Assembly (NCBI GenBank): GCA_037447655.1
Contig: JBBHKE010002610.1
Span: forward strand, 1 to 64,000
Source of the DNA: Zygnema cylindricum
Lineage: Eukaryota > Streptophyta > Zygnematophyceae > Zygnematales > Zygnemataceae
Reading direction: 5' to 3'
Length of the DNA stretch: 64,000 bases
Shown here: positions 43,353-55,654 of the stretch, one piece after another
How the letters are laid out: every line of letters starts with the position of its first letter
Numbering within the stretch: the stretch's first letter is position 1
Notes under the pieces: generated by a model
Databases searched by the model: none
Seen by the model: the letters and a program-made list of their open reading frames with translations, nothing else
What the model was told of the DNA's origin: nothing
Translations under genes and position numbers: made by a program

Positions 43353-43990
43353 ATGGTACTTTTTCTTTTTCACTCAATTCCTCATTAATACTTATGCATA
43401 TCCCTAGGGGGGAAGGAACAGAGAAGGGCATTGTCACAAATTTGAGGAAGCATCAGAATTTGGGGCGGATTCCGATTTCTCATGCACACCTCCTCGGACA
43501 TCTTACCTAAACCTCACGGTTTCCAAGCACGCTCGAAAGCTGTCAAGCTCGTTTGCATCTTCAGCACATTTGCACTCTTAGGAGTTCCGAGGCCTCATTC
43601 CACCTTGTACGGACTCTCGCATACGGAGAAGGGAGAGACAACCAGCCGGATAAGATCTGTTTATTTTCACCTTGGAGCACCACGCATTATAGTTCACCTC
43701 AAACGGTGGTCGAACGGAGGAGTTAGTCTGGTGCAACAGTGGCGGCTCCATTTCATGGCATCCGTTCTATGTAGCTCTAGCAGAGGGGTATATTGTGGAA
43801 TGGCACGCAACCTTTGGGATTGTCCCGTAGATATTGCTGTTAGGTGTCAGTAGGATGTTAGATCAGGTCCAATAGACAGGCAGAGCATTTATGACATAGG
43901 GTCAAAGTTAGGCTTTTTACGTCAATTTAGAACTGTGTTGCCTACCAGTGTACAATAGAAGGGCCTTTTGGTGTCAATTCAACCGAAACT
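43353..43990 (+). repeat. Probable gypsy 3' LTR or flank
   Basis: Sequence between the gypsy polypurine tract and the family A1 LTR. No gypsy 5' LTR is in the window for comparison, so the LTR call rests on position only. The open frame at 43,482-43,853 has no recognised domain. Confidence 0.35.
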
Positions 43991-44691
43991 TATTGAAAAG
44001 TAAGCTTTATTAAGTCTTAGGAATAAGAGTCTAGGACATATAATATTTTTAGACCACCAACTATTTAATATTAGGTATATTTAGTGTGGATTTTTTAGTA
44101 TCTATTTGGATAGTTATCTTTAAGTAAATTAGTGTGTATGGTCGCCTATAAATGTAGACGCGAAATTTATCTCCTGGATTTTTTGGGTCTAGATATTGTT
44201 ACTTGACAATTTTGGTCCAAGTACTTAGATTTTTGTCAGTGATAATTAAGTGAACCTTGTACATACGTTTTAGATGTTTTTTAGATCTTTTAGATGTTTT
44301 CTATATATTTTGAGTATTTAGTTCAATTAGGATTGATCAATTCAATACAGAATGTACATTCTACACAAGAGTTAAGGAAATGAGAGCATTGAGTTTAAGG
44401 TGTTTTATGCTCTATTTTCTCTAATTTGTTTGTTGTACATGTTTGTTTGGTTAAAAGACCTCTTTCATTTGGAGTTACATATCTTACACTATAGATCTAG
44501 TCTTCTAGGCATTTCTCTTTGGGTTTGCTTCCGCTAACATGTCTAATAATGGCTCAGCTCCTGTTGCAAGTGCTCATATTAACCCTTAGTGATCCACCTG
44601 CTCCTCCAGGGACGAATATCCCGGCTGGTGCAAGTGTGACTCCTAGTGGGAGTGGATCACAGCCGAGTCTAAATGCCCATGACCCCCAACA
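43991..44691 (+). repeat. Family A copia LTR 1 (701 bp)
   Basis: The LTR starts TATTGAAAAGTAAGC and ends GACCCCCAACA, matching the copies at 49,776-50,473 and 55,655-56,345. The gag frame opens inside it at an ATG (44,539; MSNNGSAPVASA). Confidence 0.88.
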
Positions 44692-47600
44692 GGTTGTGGG
44701 CTAACCGCCCAAATTGCCTATTTTTGACGGAACTGACTACTTATACTGGGAAGATATGTTGAGCTCATATTTCGAGGAGAGGGACTTGTCACCCATTGTA
44801 GAAGGAACAGCGGATGTCATTGCGCCGGATTGGAGAAAGAAGAATCTCCACTGCCCCAACGTCTTCATGCAGTCTATAACAAAAGATTCGGTAATGTCGT
44901 ATCTTGAGATGAAGAAAGCCTCTGAAGTTTGGTTTAGTGTACGTGCTATGTATGTTCAGCTAGATGTTACCGTTTAGACTAACATAGCCACTCAGATTTT
45001 AGAATTTAATTATTCTGGAGGTAGTATTTCAGATCATTGTCATGCTATGAAAAGGTTGTTTCTTCATAGTACTAGTGCTGGTGGGGACTTTTCACCACCT
45101 CAAAAGGCTATGTTGCTGATGAGAACTTTGCTCGATGAACATAAAGGAGACATGGATAGACTTAGAACTATTCCACGGTGTCAATGGAACATAGCATTAG
45201 CAATTTAACATATTTTGAGTGAAGAAGCTAACTAGATGTCACAAAGAGGTAGTAGTGAGTCTGTTCAGGCACTAGCTAACCAGTTTTCGGATTCTAAGAT
45301 TGGCAATGGCAGTGGCAGTGGCAGAGGTAGTGGTCCTATAAGGTCACCTTTGACATGCTATTACTGTGATGAAAAATGGCATGTGTTCAGAATGTGTAAT
45401 GCATACAAGAGAGCGAAAGCCACAGGAAATTTTTGCTCTGGATGGGACAAAAGCCGGGTTCATTCTCAATCAGGTGGTCGCCAAACTGCTTTCTTCAACG
45501 AACTTAAGGAGGAGGATGTGAGCAGCTTTCCTGACAACAGTGAAAAGAAATACTTTGCGATGGCAAAAGCAACGGAAGGCGTGGAGGAGGACGAATGGAT
45601 TATGGACTCCGGCGCATCTGCCCACATCTGCCGCAATCGCCATCTGTTTGAGATTATTCAATCTATTTCACCCATCGAATTTTATTTTAGTGATGATACG
45701 TTTGTTGAGTCGAAAGCAAAAGGGAGGGTGTCACTTATGTTGAATGTAGATGGAAAACTTGTGAAAAGGGTCTTGGATGATGTGTTGCATGTCCCACCTT
45801 TTAAAAGAAACTTTTTCTCTACATCAGTGGCAGAAAAGAAAGGTTTTAAACCTATATCTAAGAATGGGAAGAAGACAGTGAGTAAGAATGGGAAAATAGT
45901 TGCAGAGGGATTTACTGGAGGAAACAATTTGTATCGGTTGAATTTTGCAAATGATAATGACAATGAAGTTATGTACTCAAGTGTAATTAGTGATTGTGAT
46001 TTATGGAATAAACGTTTAGGACATGTGAATTATAATAGATTAGAAAAGATGGTAAATCAAAAAATGGTGGAAGGTGTAAAAATTAGTCAAAAACCACCAT
46101 CAAATGTATGTGATGGTTGTGCAATGGAAAAAATTCATAAGTTGCCTTTCCTTTCGGAAACTGATCATAGAAGTAGCAGGGTGTTAAAACTAATTTATTC
46201 AGATGTAAGGGGGCCATCTAGGTATCCATGTGTGGGAGGTGCTAAGTTTATGCTTACCTTTACTGATGACTATAGTAGATTTACTACAGTTTATTTTTTA
46301 AATAGTAAGGATGAAGTTTTTTCAAAATTTAAAGAGTATAAGGCTTGGGTTGAAAATTTGCATGAAATAAAGATACGAGGATTTAGATCTGATAATGGAG
46401 GGGAGTACATTTCTAATGAATTTGCAAAATTCTTAAAATTGCATGGAATCTCACGTCTACTAACCGTTCCTTATTCTCCAAAACAAAACGGTGTTTCAGA
46501 GAGGATGAATAAGACCATATCAGAGTGTGCTAGGGCAATGATGGCTGATATGGACATAGATTACAAATTTTGGGGCAGAGGATATAAATTGTGTAGCTTA
46601 TGTGAGAATCAGGCTAGAAACAAGGGCTGTAAAAGATAAAACTCCCTACACACAAACGAGATATAAGTCACTTCAAAGTTTTTGGAAGTAAGATATTTAT
46701 GCTAGATAAAGATCCACAAAAATGGAAATTAGAGCCAAAGGGCATACCAGGGATATTTCTAGGGTATGATAATCATGCCAAGGGTTATAAAGTATATGAC
46801 ATTAAGAGAAATATAGTTGTGGTAGCCTAAAACATCATAGTGAAAGATGAGGGAAAAGGAGTAGATGTATTTAGTCAGCGTACAGATGAAAGCAAAGATC
46901 CAAGTGTTGATTATATCTTTTTAGAGGAAAATCCTATATTTTTTAAAAAAAATATAGAAAATGCATCTACATCAACTCAAAGTGACTTGCAATCATTTTC
47001 TCCACCAGAAATAGGAAGTGTTATGCCAAAAAGAGTTGTAGACTCTCCTCTTCCTCAAGCCAAAACTGAATCACAAGAAGAATCACATGTATCGAGGAGG
47101 AGGACCCAACCATCTATACCAGCGACAGAATTTCTAGATGGAGTTAGGCAAAGTGCACAACTCAGGGGAGAAAATGCAACCTTTGCTCATTCAACACATA
47201 CAGAAGAGCCTCTAACGTTGACGGAAGCTTTTTCAAGTAATGAGAGGGAACACTGGGAGGAAGCAGTCAATGAAGAAATGAAGTCCATCATGATGCCCAA
47301 ACATGGGATCTGGTGGAACTTCTTCCAGTAAGAAAGGCTATTGGAAGTAAATGGGTGTATAAATTATAATTGAACCCAGATAATACCATAGACAAGTATA
47401 AGGCTCGCATGATTGCTAAGGGATATAATCAAAAGAAGGGGATAGATTATGAAGAAACTTTTTCACCAGTTGTAAGGTTTCCATCTATCCGCATCTTACT
47501 TACATTAGCTGCCATATAGGATTTTGACATCCACCAAATGGATGTCAAAACTGCCTTTTTGCATGGTGATTTAGATGAGGTCATTTATATGGAGCAGCCT

Positions 47601-47844
47601 GAGGGTTATGAGGAAGCACGAAAAGAAAATCTTGTGTGCAGCCTTTTAAAATCTTTGTATGGCCTAAAACACGCCCCCAGACAATGGAACCGAAAGTTAT
47701 ATGAGTTCTTGACAGGATTGGGATTTACTAGAATTAGCTCAGATCATTCAGTATATGTGATGTGTGGTGATAATCCTGATGGGGTGATATTCATTGCTGT
47801 GTATGTCGATGATTTGTTCCTAATTAGTAGGAACAAAATAGGAA
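44539..47844 (+). pseudogene. Family A1 copia gag-pol, truncated in RT
   Basis: The gag body (PIFDGTDYLYWEDM) is followed by the knuckle CYYCDEKWHVFRMC, in which the usual Gly before His is Trp. Then come protease WIMDSGASAHIC, the pre-integrase zinc region (CDGCAMEKIHKLPF) and integrase with YSDVRGP, RSDNGGEY and NGVSERMNKT (triad intact). The frame breaks at about 46,600-46,640. Linker (RRTQPSIPATEF) and RT (QMDVKTAFLHGDLDE, YGLKHAPRQWN, YVDDLFLIS) follow. The sequence ends within about 20 bp after YVDD, at a TCTA microsatellite and then the satellite array; the rest of RT, RNase H and the 3' LTR are missing. Confidence 0.88.
44692..44706 (+). promoter_or_regulatory. Family A1 primer-binding site
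   Basis: GGTTGTGGGCTAACC directly follows the LTR end CAACA. It is a mutated version of GGTTATGGGCCCACC, the complement of the initiator-Met anticodon arm. The ATG is changed to GTG here, and TAA follows in the gag frame. Confidence 0.55.
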
Positions 47845-47898
47845 TCTATCTATCTATCTATCTATCTATGTATCTATCTATCTATCTATCTATCTACC
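47845..47898 (+). repeat. (TCTA)n microsatellite at the RT/satellite junction
   Basis: About a dozen TCTA units, one changed to TGTA, lie between the truncated RT and the 40-bp satellite. Confidence 0.9.
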
Positions 47899-49775
47899 TA
47901 ATAACACAACATGTTAGTGCTAACAGGAAAAACTACCTAAATTACACAAAATGTAAGCGCTAACAGGAATTCTTACCTAACTTACACAAACAAGTAGAGA
48001 TATCATGAATTCTTATCTAACTCAAACAAACTGTAAGTGCTAATAGGATTTGTTACCTAACTTACACAAACTGTTAGCGTTAACAAGAATTGTCACCAAA
48101 ATGTGCAAACTGTTAGCGATAAAAGGAATTCTTATCTAGCTTACAAGAATTGTTTGCGCGAACAGGAATTGTTATCCAACTTACACAAACAATTAACGCT
48201 AGTAGGTATTGTTTCCTAATTTTCGCAAACTGTTAGCGATAACAAAAAATATCATTCAGCTTACACATACTGTTAGCACTAACATAAATTGTTATCTAAA
48301 TTACACAAAACTGTTAGCGCTAACAGAATTGTCACCAAAATGTGCAAACTGCTAGCGATAACAGGAATTGATATCTAACTTTTATAAATTGTAAGCGCTA
48401 GAAGGAAATGTTTTCTAAACTACACAAACTGTGAGTGCTAACAGGAATTTTTATTTAACTTACAAGAACTGTTAGCGCTAACAGGAATGGTTTTCAAACT
48501 TACACAAACTGTTTGCGATAACAAGAATTATTATCTAAATTACACAAACTGTTAGCGCTTAGAAGAATTATTATCTAAATTACACAAATTTTTAGCGATA
48601 ATAAGAAATAATATCTAAACTACAAAAATTGTTAGCGCTAACAAGAGTTATTATCTAACTTACATGAATTGTTAGCGCTAACAGGAATTATTATCTAAAT
48701 TACAGAAACTGTTATCGCTAACAGGAATTGTTATCTAAATTACGCAAACTGTTAGCGATAACAAGAATTGTTATCTAAATTAGACAAACTGTTTGCTCTA
48801 ACAGGAATTGTTATCTAAGTCACACAGACTTTTAGCATTATCAAGAATTGTTACCTAAAGTACGCAAACTGTTAGCGATAACAAAAATTGTTATCTAACT
48901 TACACAAACTGTTAGCAATAACATGAATTGTTATCTAACTCACACAAAATGTAAGCGTTATCAAGAATTGTTACCTAATTTATGCAAATTGTTAGCGTTA
49001 ACATGAATTGTTATCTAACTTATAGGATTTGTAAGCGCTAACAGAATTGTTATCCAACTTACACAAACTGTTAGCGATAAGAGGAATTGTTACCTAATTT
49101 TCGCAAACTGTTAATGATAACAAGCAAACTATGAGCGCTAACAGGAAATGTTATCTAAACTACACAAACTGTTAGCGCTAACATGAATTGTTATCTAACT
49201 TACAGGAACTGTTAGCGCTATTAGGAATTGTTATCTAAATAACACAAACTGTTAGCGCTAACAAGAATTGTTACCTAACTTACACAGACTGTTAGCGATA
49301 ACAGGAATTGTCACCTAACTTACACAAACTGTTAGCGCTAACAGGAATTGTTATCAAACTTACATAAACCGTTAGCGCCAACAGGAAATGTTATCCAACT
49401 TACACAAACTCTAAGCGCTAACATGAAATGTTATCTAAACTACAAAAATTGTTACCGCTAACATGAATTGTTATCTAACTTACAGGAACTGTAAGCGCTA
49501 AAAGGAATTGTTATCCAACTTACACAAACTGTTAGCGATAACAAGTATTGTTATCCAACTTACACAAACTGTTAGTCTAACAAGAATTGTTACCTAATTT
49601 ACGCAAAATGTTAGCGATAACAAGAAATGTTATCTAAATTACAGAAACAGTTAGAGCTAACAGGAATTTTTACCTAACTTACACAAACTGTTAGCGCTAA
49701 CATGAATTGATATCTAACTTACACAAACTGTTAGCGCTAATAAGAATTGTTACCTAAATTACACAAACTGTTAGC
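47899..49775. repeat. 40-bp satellite, array 1 (~1.9 kb)
   Basis: Head-to-tail units of 40 bp have consensus parts ACACAAACTGTTAGCGCTAA, CAGGAATTGTTATCTAACTT. The centre GTTAGCGCTAAC is a perfect 12-bp palindrome in many units; others have GCGATAAC. Units differ at scattered sites. The array ends at TTAGC, where the second family A element is inserted. Confidence 0.95.
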
Positions 49776-50473
49776 TATTGAAAAGTAAGCTTTAGTAAGT
49801 CTTATGAATTTGAGTCTAGGACTTAGAATATTTTTGGACCACCAACTATTGAATATTAGGTTTGTTTAGTGTGGATTTTTTAGTATCTAATTGGATAGTT
49901 ATCTTTAAGTAAATTAGTGTGTACGGCCGCCTATAAATGTAGACGTGAAACTTATCTTCTGGATTTTTCGGGTCTAGATATTGTTATTTATCAATTTTGG
50001 TCGAAGTACTGAGATATTTGTTAGTAGATATTTAGGTCAACCATGTACATACGTTTTAGATGTTTTTTAGATCTTTTAGATGTTTTCTAGATCTTTTGAG
50101 TATTTTTTAAATTAGGATTGATCAATTCAATATAGAATGTTCACTCTATACAAGAGTTAAGGAAATGAGAGCACTTAGTTATATGCTCTATTGTCTTTGA
50201 TTTGTTTGTTGTGCATGCTTGTTTGGTTCAAAGACCTCTTTCATTTGGAGTAACATATCCTACACTATAGATCTAGTCTTGTAGGCATTTCTCTTTGGGT
50301 TTGTTTCCTCTAACATGTCTGATAATTGCTCAGCTCCTGTTGCAAGTGCTCCTATTAGCCCTAGTGCTCCACCTGCTCCTCCAGGGAAGACTATCTCGGC
50401 TGGTGCAAGTGTGACTTCTTGTGGGAGTGGATCACAGCCGAGTCTAAATGTTGAATGTTGATGACCCTCTACA
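49776..50473 (+). repeat. Family A2 5' LTR (698 bp)
   Basis: Starts TATTGAAAAGTAAGC and ends GACCCTCTACA. It contains an ATG at 50,315 followed by an open frame (MSDNCSAPVASAPISP) matching the LTR-encoded start of gag in A1. Confidence 0.88.
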
Positions 50474-50475
50474 GG

Positions 50476-50993
50476 ACTAGTCGCCTAACTTTTTGCCTAA
50501 GTGAAGTAGAGTCTGTTTTGTCTTATGTCTGTCTGATAACAATTGCTGGCAGCTGATTGGCTTTTGGCATTGCTTTGACTTTGGCACTTGCAGTAAACAA
50601 ACTTTGGTTATATAAGGCGCTTGGGGCCGAAAGAGACAGGTTGCTTTTTCAGTATTGTCTTCTGAGAAAACCCCTAGAGAATTAAATCAATATTTTTGTT
50701 GGAGAACTGTTGCATTGTGTCGTGGACTCTATTGCCATCTTTGTTTTAGATTGTCTTTTGTGGAGACTGTAGCTCGGGTGGGTTGTTGGCACTATAACCT
50801 CCCTCCTTATTTGCCCTCCCTCCCTACCTCCCTCCCTCCCTCCCGATCATCCCTCCCTCTCTCCCTCCCTCTTTTTATCCCTCCCTCCCTCCCACCCATT
50901 TTGTCCTCCCTCCCTCCAAAACTGCCATCCCTCCCTCCCAAATTGCCCTCCCTCCCTCCCTCCCTCCCTCTCTCTCTCCCTCTCTCTCTTTCA
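50476..50993 (+). repeat. 518-bp insertion between LTR and gag of A2
   Basis: Bounded by ACAGG at 50,471 and 50,994. It includes a TATATAAGG (about 50,610) and a CCCT-rich tract (about 50,790-50,985) ending CTCTTTCAACAG. Gag sequence equivalent to A1 resumes immediately after. The first ~30 bp also resemble the start of gag, so part may be a local duplication. Confidence 0.55.
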
Positions 50994-50998
50994 ACAGG

Positions 50999-53900
50999 TT
51001 AAGGGCCCACCGCCCAAATTGCCTATTTTTGACGGAATTGACTACTTATAATGGGAAGATATGTTGAGCTCATATTTCGAGGAGAGGGACTTGTCACCCA
51101 TTGTGGAAGGAACAGCTGATGTGACTGCGCCGTATTAGAGAAAGAAAAATTTCCACTTCCTAAACGTCTTGAAGCAGTCTATGACAAAAGATTTGCTAAT
51201 GTCGTATCTTGAGATGAAGAAAGCCTCTGAAGTTTAGTTTAGTGTACGTGCTATGTATGTTCAACTAGATGTTACCGTCCAGACCAACATAGCCACTCAG
51301 ATTTTTGAATTGAAGTATTCTGGAGGTAGTATGTCAGATCATTGTCATGCTATGAAAAGGTTGATTCTTCAGAATACTAGTGCAAGTGGAGACTTTTCAC
51401 CACCTCAGCAGGCTATGTTGTTGATGAGAACTTTGCCCGATGAATTTAAGGGAGCCATGGATAGTCTTAGGGCTATTCCACAACGTCAATGGAACATAAC
51501 ATTAGCAATTCAACTTATTTTGAGTGAAAAAGCTAACCCGATTTCACAAAGAGGTAGTAGTAAGTCTGTTCATGCACTACACCGCCAATCGTTATTAGCG
51601 TTGTGTACGCTAATTCCGTCTCGCTTTTTTTTTTTTTTTTATTCTCCATTAGTGTCGTTCATTCTATTTTATTCTTTATTCTATTTAGGGTTATTTTCAG
51701 TACGTTGTCTCTTAAATAGAGTGGTGTACGGTCAGTGTCAGACCGTACATAAATGTACCTTTTTAAGTTAAAAAGTAAAATAATTTTGTTTTAGTAACCG
51801 CGGACGCATGAGAATGTGCATTCTAAAAAGGAAAAAAAACCAGGTCGTGAAAAATCACGCTCGCACATATTCGTCCGACAGCCGCGTTTCGACCGTGTGA
51901 ATGTACGATTTATGTACGATTTGTCATATTTTGTACAGAGACCTATATTAGTGTAAGCATGTTTGCGACCGACATTTTTTTTTTCAATGATCCAAATTAC
52001 CATAACCAAAAAATTAGAATGTATGATTTTTTCCAAAAATTTCAAAATCTTAAATAGCGTACACCACAGTAAATTTTTTTATACGCTAAAAAAACGTACA
52101 CGCTAATAACGATTGGCGGTGTAGCTAACCAGTTTTCAGATTCTAAGACTGGTAGTGGCAGTGGCAGAGGTAGTGGTCTTAGAAGGTCACCTTTGACATG
52201 TTATTACTGTGATGAAAAAGGGCATGTGTTCACAATGTGTAATATCTACAAGAGAGCGAAAGCCACAATAAATTTTCGCTCTGGATGGGACGAAAGACAG
52301 GTTCCTTCTCAATCAGATGGTCGCCCAACTCCTCTCTTCAACAAACTTAAGGAGGAGGACGTGAGCAGCTTTCCCAACAATAGTGAAAAGAAATACTTTG
52401 CAATGGCACAAACAACGGAAGGCGTGGAGGAAGACGAATGGATTATGGACTCCGGCGCATCTGCCCGCAATCGCCATCTATTTCATAGTATTGAATCTAT
52501 TTCACCCATCAAAATTTATTTTAGTGACGATACGTTTGTTAAGTCGAAAGCAAAGAGGAGGGTGTCACTTATGTTGAATGTAGATGGAAAACCTGTGAAA
52601 AGGGTCTTGGAAGATGTGTTGCATGTCCTAGCTTTTAAAAAAAGCCTTTTCTCTACGTTAGTGGTAGAAAAAAAAGGTTTTAAAACAATATCTGAGAATA
52701 GGAAAAAGATAGTGAGTAAGAATGGGAAAATAGCTGCAGAGGGTTTTGCTGGAGGAAACAATTTGTATCGGTTGAGTCTTGCAAATGATAATGACAATGA
52801 TGTTATGTACTCAAGTGTAATTAGTGATTGTGATTTATGGCATAAACGTTTAGGATATGTGAATTATGATAGATTAGAAAAGATGGTAAATCAAAAAATG
52901 GTGGAAGGTGTAAAAATTAGTCAAAAACCAGCATCAAATGTATGTGATGGTTGTGCAATGGGAAAAATTCATAAGTTGCCTTTCCCTTCGCAAACTGATC
53001 ATAAAAGTAGCACGGTACTGGAACTAATTTATTCAGACGTATGGGGGCCATCTAGGTATCCATCTGTGGGAAGTGCTAAGTTTATGCTTACCTTTACTAA
53101 TGACTATAATAGATTTACTACAGTTTATTTTTTGAAAAGTAAGGATGAAGTTTATTCAAAATTTAAAGAGTATAAAGTTTGGGTTGATAATCAGCATGAG
53201 AAAAAGATAGCAGGATTCAGATCTGATAATGGTGGGGAGTACATTTCTAATGAGTTTGCAGAATTCCTAAAATTGCATGGAATCTCACGTAAGCTAACCG
53301 TTCCCTATTCTCTGGAACAAAACGGTGTTTCAAAGAGGATGAATAGGACTATATCAGAGTGTGCTAGGAAAATGATGGCTAATATGGACATAGATTTCAA
53401 ATTTTGGATGGAGGTTATGAATTGTGTTGCTTATGTGAGAAACAAGCTAGAAACAAAGGCAGTAAAGGATAAAACTCCTTATAAAATGTGCACAGGACAC
53501 AAACCAGATGTAAGTCACTTCAAAGTTTTTGGAAGTAAGATATTCATGTAGATAATGATCCACAAAAATGAAAATTAGAGCCAAAAGGCATACCAGGAAT
53601 ATTTCTAGGGTATGATGATCATGCCAAGGGTTATAAAGTATATGACATTAAGAGAAATTGAGTTGTGGTAGCTAGAAACATCATAGTGAAGGATGAGGGA
53701 AAAAGAGTAGATGTATTTAGACAGTGTACAAATGAAAAGAAAGATAGAAGTGTTGATTATATCTTTTTAGAGGAAAATCCTATGTTTTTCAAGAAAAATA
53801 TAAAAAAATGCATCTACATCAACTCAAAGTGACTTGCAATCATCTTCTCCACCAGAAACAACAAGTGTTATGTCTCAAAGAGTTGCAGACTCTCCTCTAC

Positions 53901-55570
53901 CTCAAGCTGAAATTGAATCACGCGAAGAATCACATGTATCGAGGAGGAGGACCCAACCATCTATACCTGCGACAGAATTTCCAGGTGGAGTTAGGCGAAG
54001 TGCACGACTCAGGGGAGAAAATGCAGCCTTTGCTCATTCAACACACATAGAAGAGCCTCTAACGTTGAAAGAAGCTTTTTCGAGTAATTAATACGAAGAT
54101 TGGATGGAAGCCGTCAATGAGGAAATGAAGTCCATCAAAGAGGCCCAAACTTGGGATCTGGTGGAACTTCCTCCACGAAAAAAGGCTATTAGTAGTAAAT
54201 GGGTGTTTAAATTAAAATTGAACCCAGATAATACCATAGAGAGGTATAAGGCTCGCTAAGTTGCTAAGGGATATAATCAAAAAGAGGGGATAGATTATGA
54301 AGAAACTTTTTCACCCGTTGCAAGGTATCCATTTGTCCGCATCTTACTTACATTAGCTGCCATAGAGGATCTTGACATCCACCAAATGGATGTAAAACCT
54401 ACCTTTTTGCATGGTGATTTAGATGAGGTCATTTATATGAAGCAGCCTGAGGGTTATGAAGAAACAGGAAAAGAAAATCTTGTGGGCAGACTTTAGAATC
54501 TTTGTATGGCCTAAAACAGGCCCCTAGGCAATGGACCGAAAGTTAGATGAGTTCTTGACAGGATTAGGATTTACTAGAATTAGCTCAGATCATTCAGTAT
54601 ATGTGATGTGTGGTGATAATCCTGATGAGGTGATATTCATTGCTGTGTATGTTGATGATTTGCTGCTAATTCGTAGGAACAAAGAAGGAATTGATAGAGT
54701 AAAACAGGCTCCTAATTCACAATTTGAAATGAAGGATTTGTGTGAGGCAAAACATATCATTAGAATACAAGTTGAAAGAGAAAGAGAAAAGAAAATAATT
54801 AGGCTAACTCAAAAAGAAGAGATAGGAAATATGTTGGAAAAATTTGGCTTGGCTAATGCGAAAGGTTGTGCAACTCCTATGGAGTATAAGCAAAAACTTG
54901 AAGGAATGGAGCATGAGTTTGGAGTCAAAATGGATGAGTAACTTAGTCAAGAAGAGCAAAAATTTATGTCACAAGTACCTTACAAACATGTAGTAGGAAG
55001 TCTGCTTTATTTCATAATCGCACTAGGCCTGATATAGTTGCAGCTGTTGGTGTAATGAGCAGAAGTTTGCAAAATCCACGAAAAAGAGACTGGGAGACAG
55101 CAAAAAGGGTGTTAAGGTATCTTGTTGGGACTAGAAATTTTTGTCTTACTTTGGGAGGGGACAAGGTTAGCATAAATATTTGGAGTGATGCTAGTTATAG
55201 TGATGTGCCTAGTAGGAAGTCTACAATTGGGTATGTCATTCAGATTGGAAGTGGAACTTGTAGTTTGAGTTGTAAACTTCAAAAAGTCACTGCACAATCG
55301 ACTATGGAAGCTTAATACATGGCTACGAGCGCAGCCTTAAAAGAGGTGCTTTGGATTAAGGCATTTTTTCAAGAATTGCGGTTTACACAACACGGAACAC
55401 AAATAATGTGGTGTAACAATCAGGCATCCATTTCTGTGGCTACGAACCCAAATCACCATTTTAAGTGTAAGCATATGGACATTCGGCTACATTTGGTACG
55501 AGAGAAAGTATTTGCAAAAGTTGTCAAACTTTGCTATTTGCCTGTTAGAAAATGGTGGCGGACATGTTGA
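50999..55570 (+). pseudogene. Family A2 copia gag-pol
   Basis: The gag body (PIFDGIDYL, 51,021 on) runs to the MITE at 51,580, then resumes at 52,124 with the knuckle CYYCDEKGHVFTMC. In protease WIMDSGASARNRHLF, three residues after the active site are deleted relative to A1. Integrase has YSDVWGP and RSDNGGEY, but NGVSKRMNRT carries Lys for the catalytic Glu. A stop follows at about 53,550. Linker, RT (QMDVKPTFLHGDLDE, YVDDLLLIR), RNase H (WSDASYSD, STMEA then a stop) and tail (NPNHHFKCKHMDIR) are all recognisable. The polypurine tract AAGGGGAG lies at 55,647-55,654. Multiple stops and frameshifts make the element non-functional. Confidence 0.88.
51580..52121. mobile_element. 542-bp MITE with TA target duplication
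   Basis: The termini are perfect 22-bp inverted repeats (CACCGCCAATCGTTATTAGC plus GT). TA flanks both ends (51,578-51,579 and 52,122-52,123), and the related A1 element shows the unfilled site GCACTAGCTAACC. This is the signature of a non-autonomous Tc1/mariner-type element. No transposase is encoded. Confidence 0.88.
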
Positions 55571-55654
55571 AAAAATCCCTTCCATATCCTAAGTTGGAGT
55601 AAAGCAGAAAAGCATGTGGTCTAAGTGAGTAAGTCTTCTAAAACTTAAGGGGAG

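Noticed and set aside
43482-43853. 123-codon open frame after the gypsy element
   Set aside because: No domain recognised. It lies where the gypsy 3' LTR is expected, and LTRs often hold chance frames of this size.
47899-49775. CRISPR-like array (regular repeats)
   Set aside because: There are no unique spacers. Units are contiguous 40-bp copies of one sequence, the context is eukaryotic and no cas genes are present, so this is a satellite.
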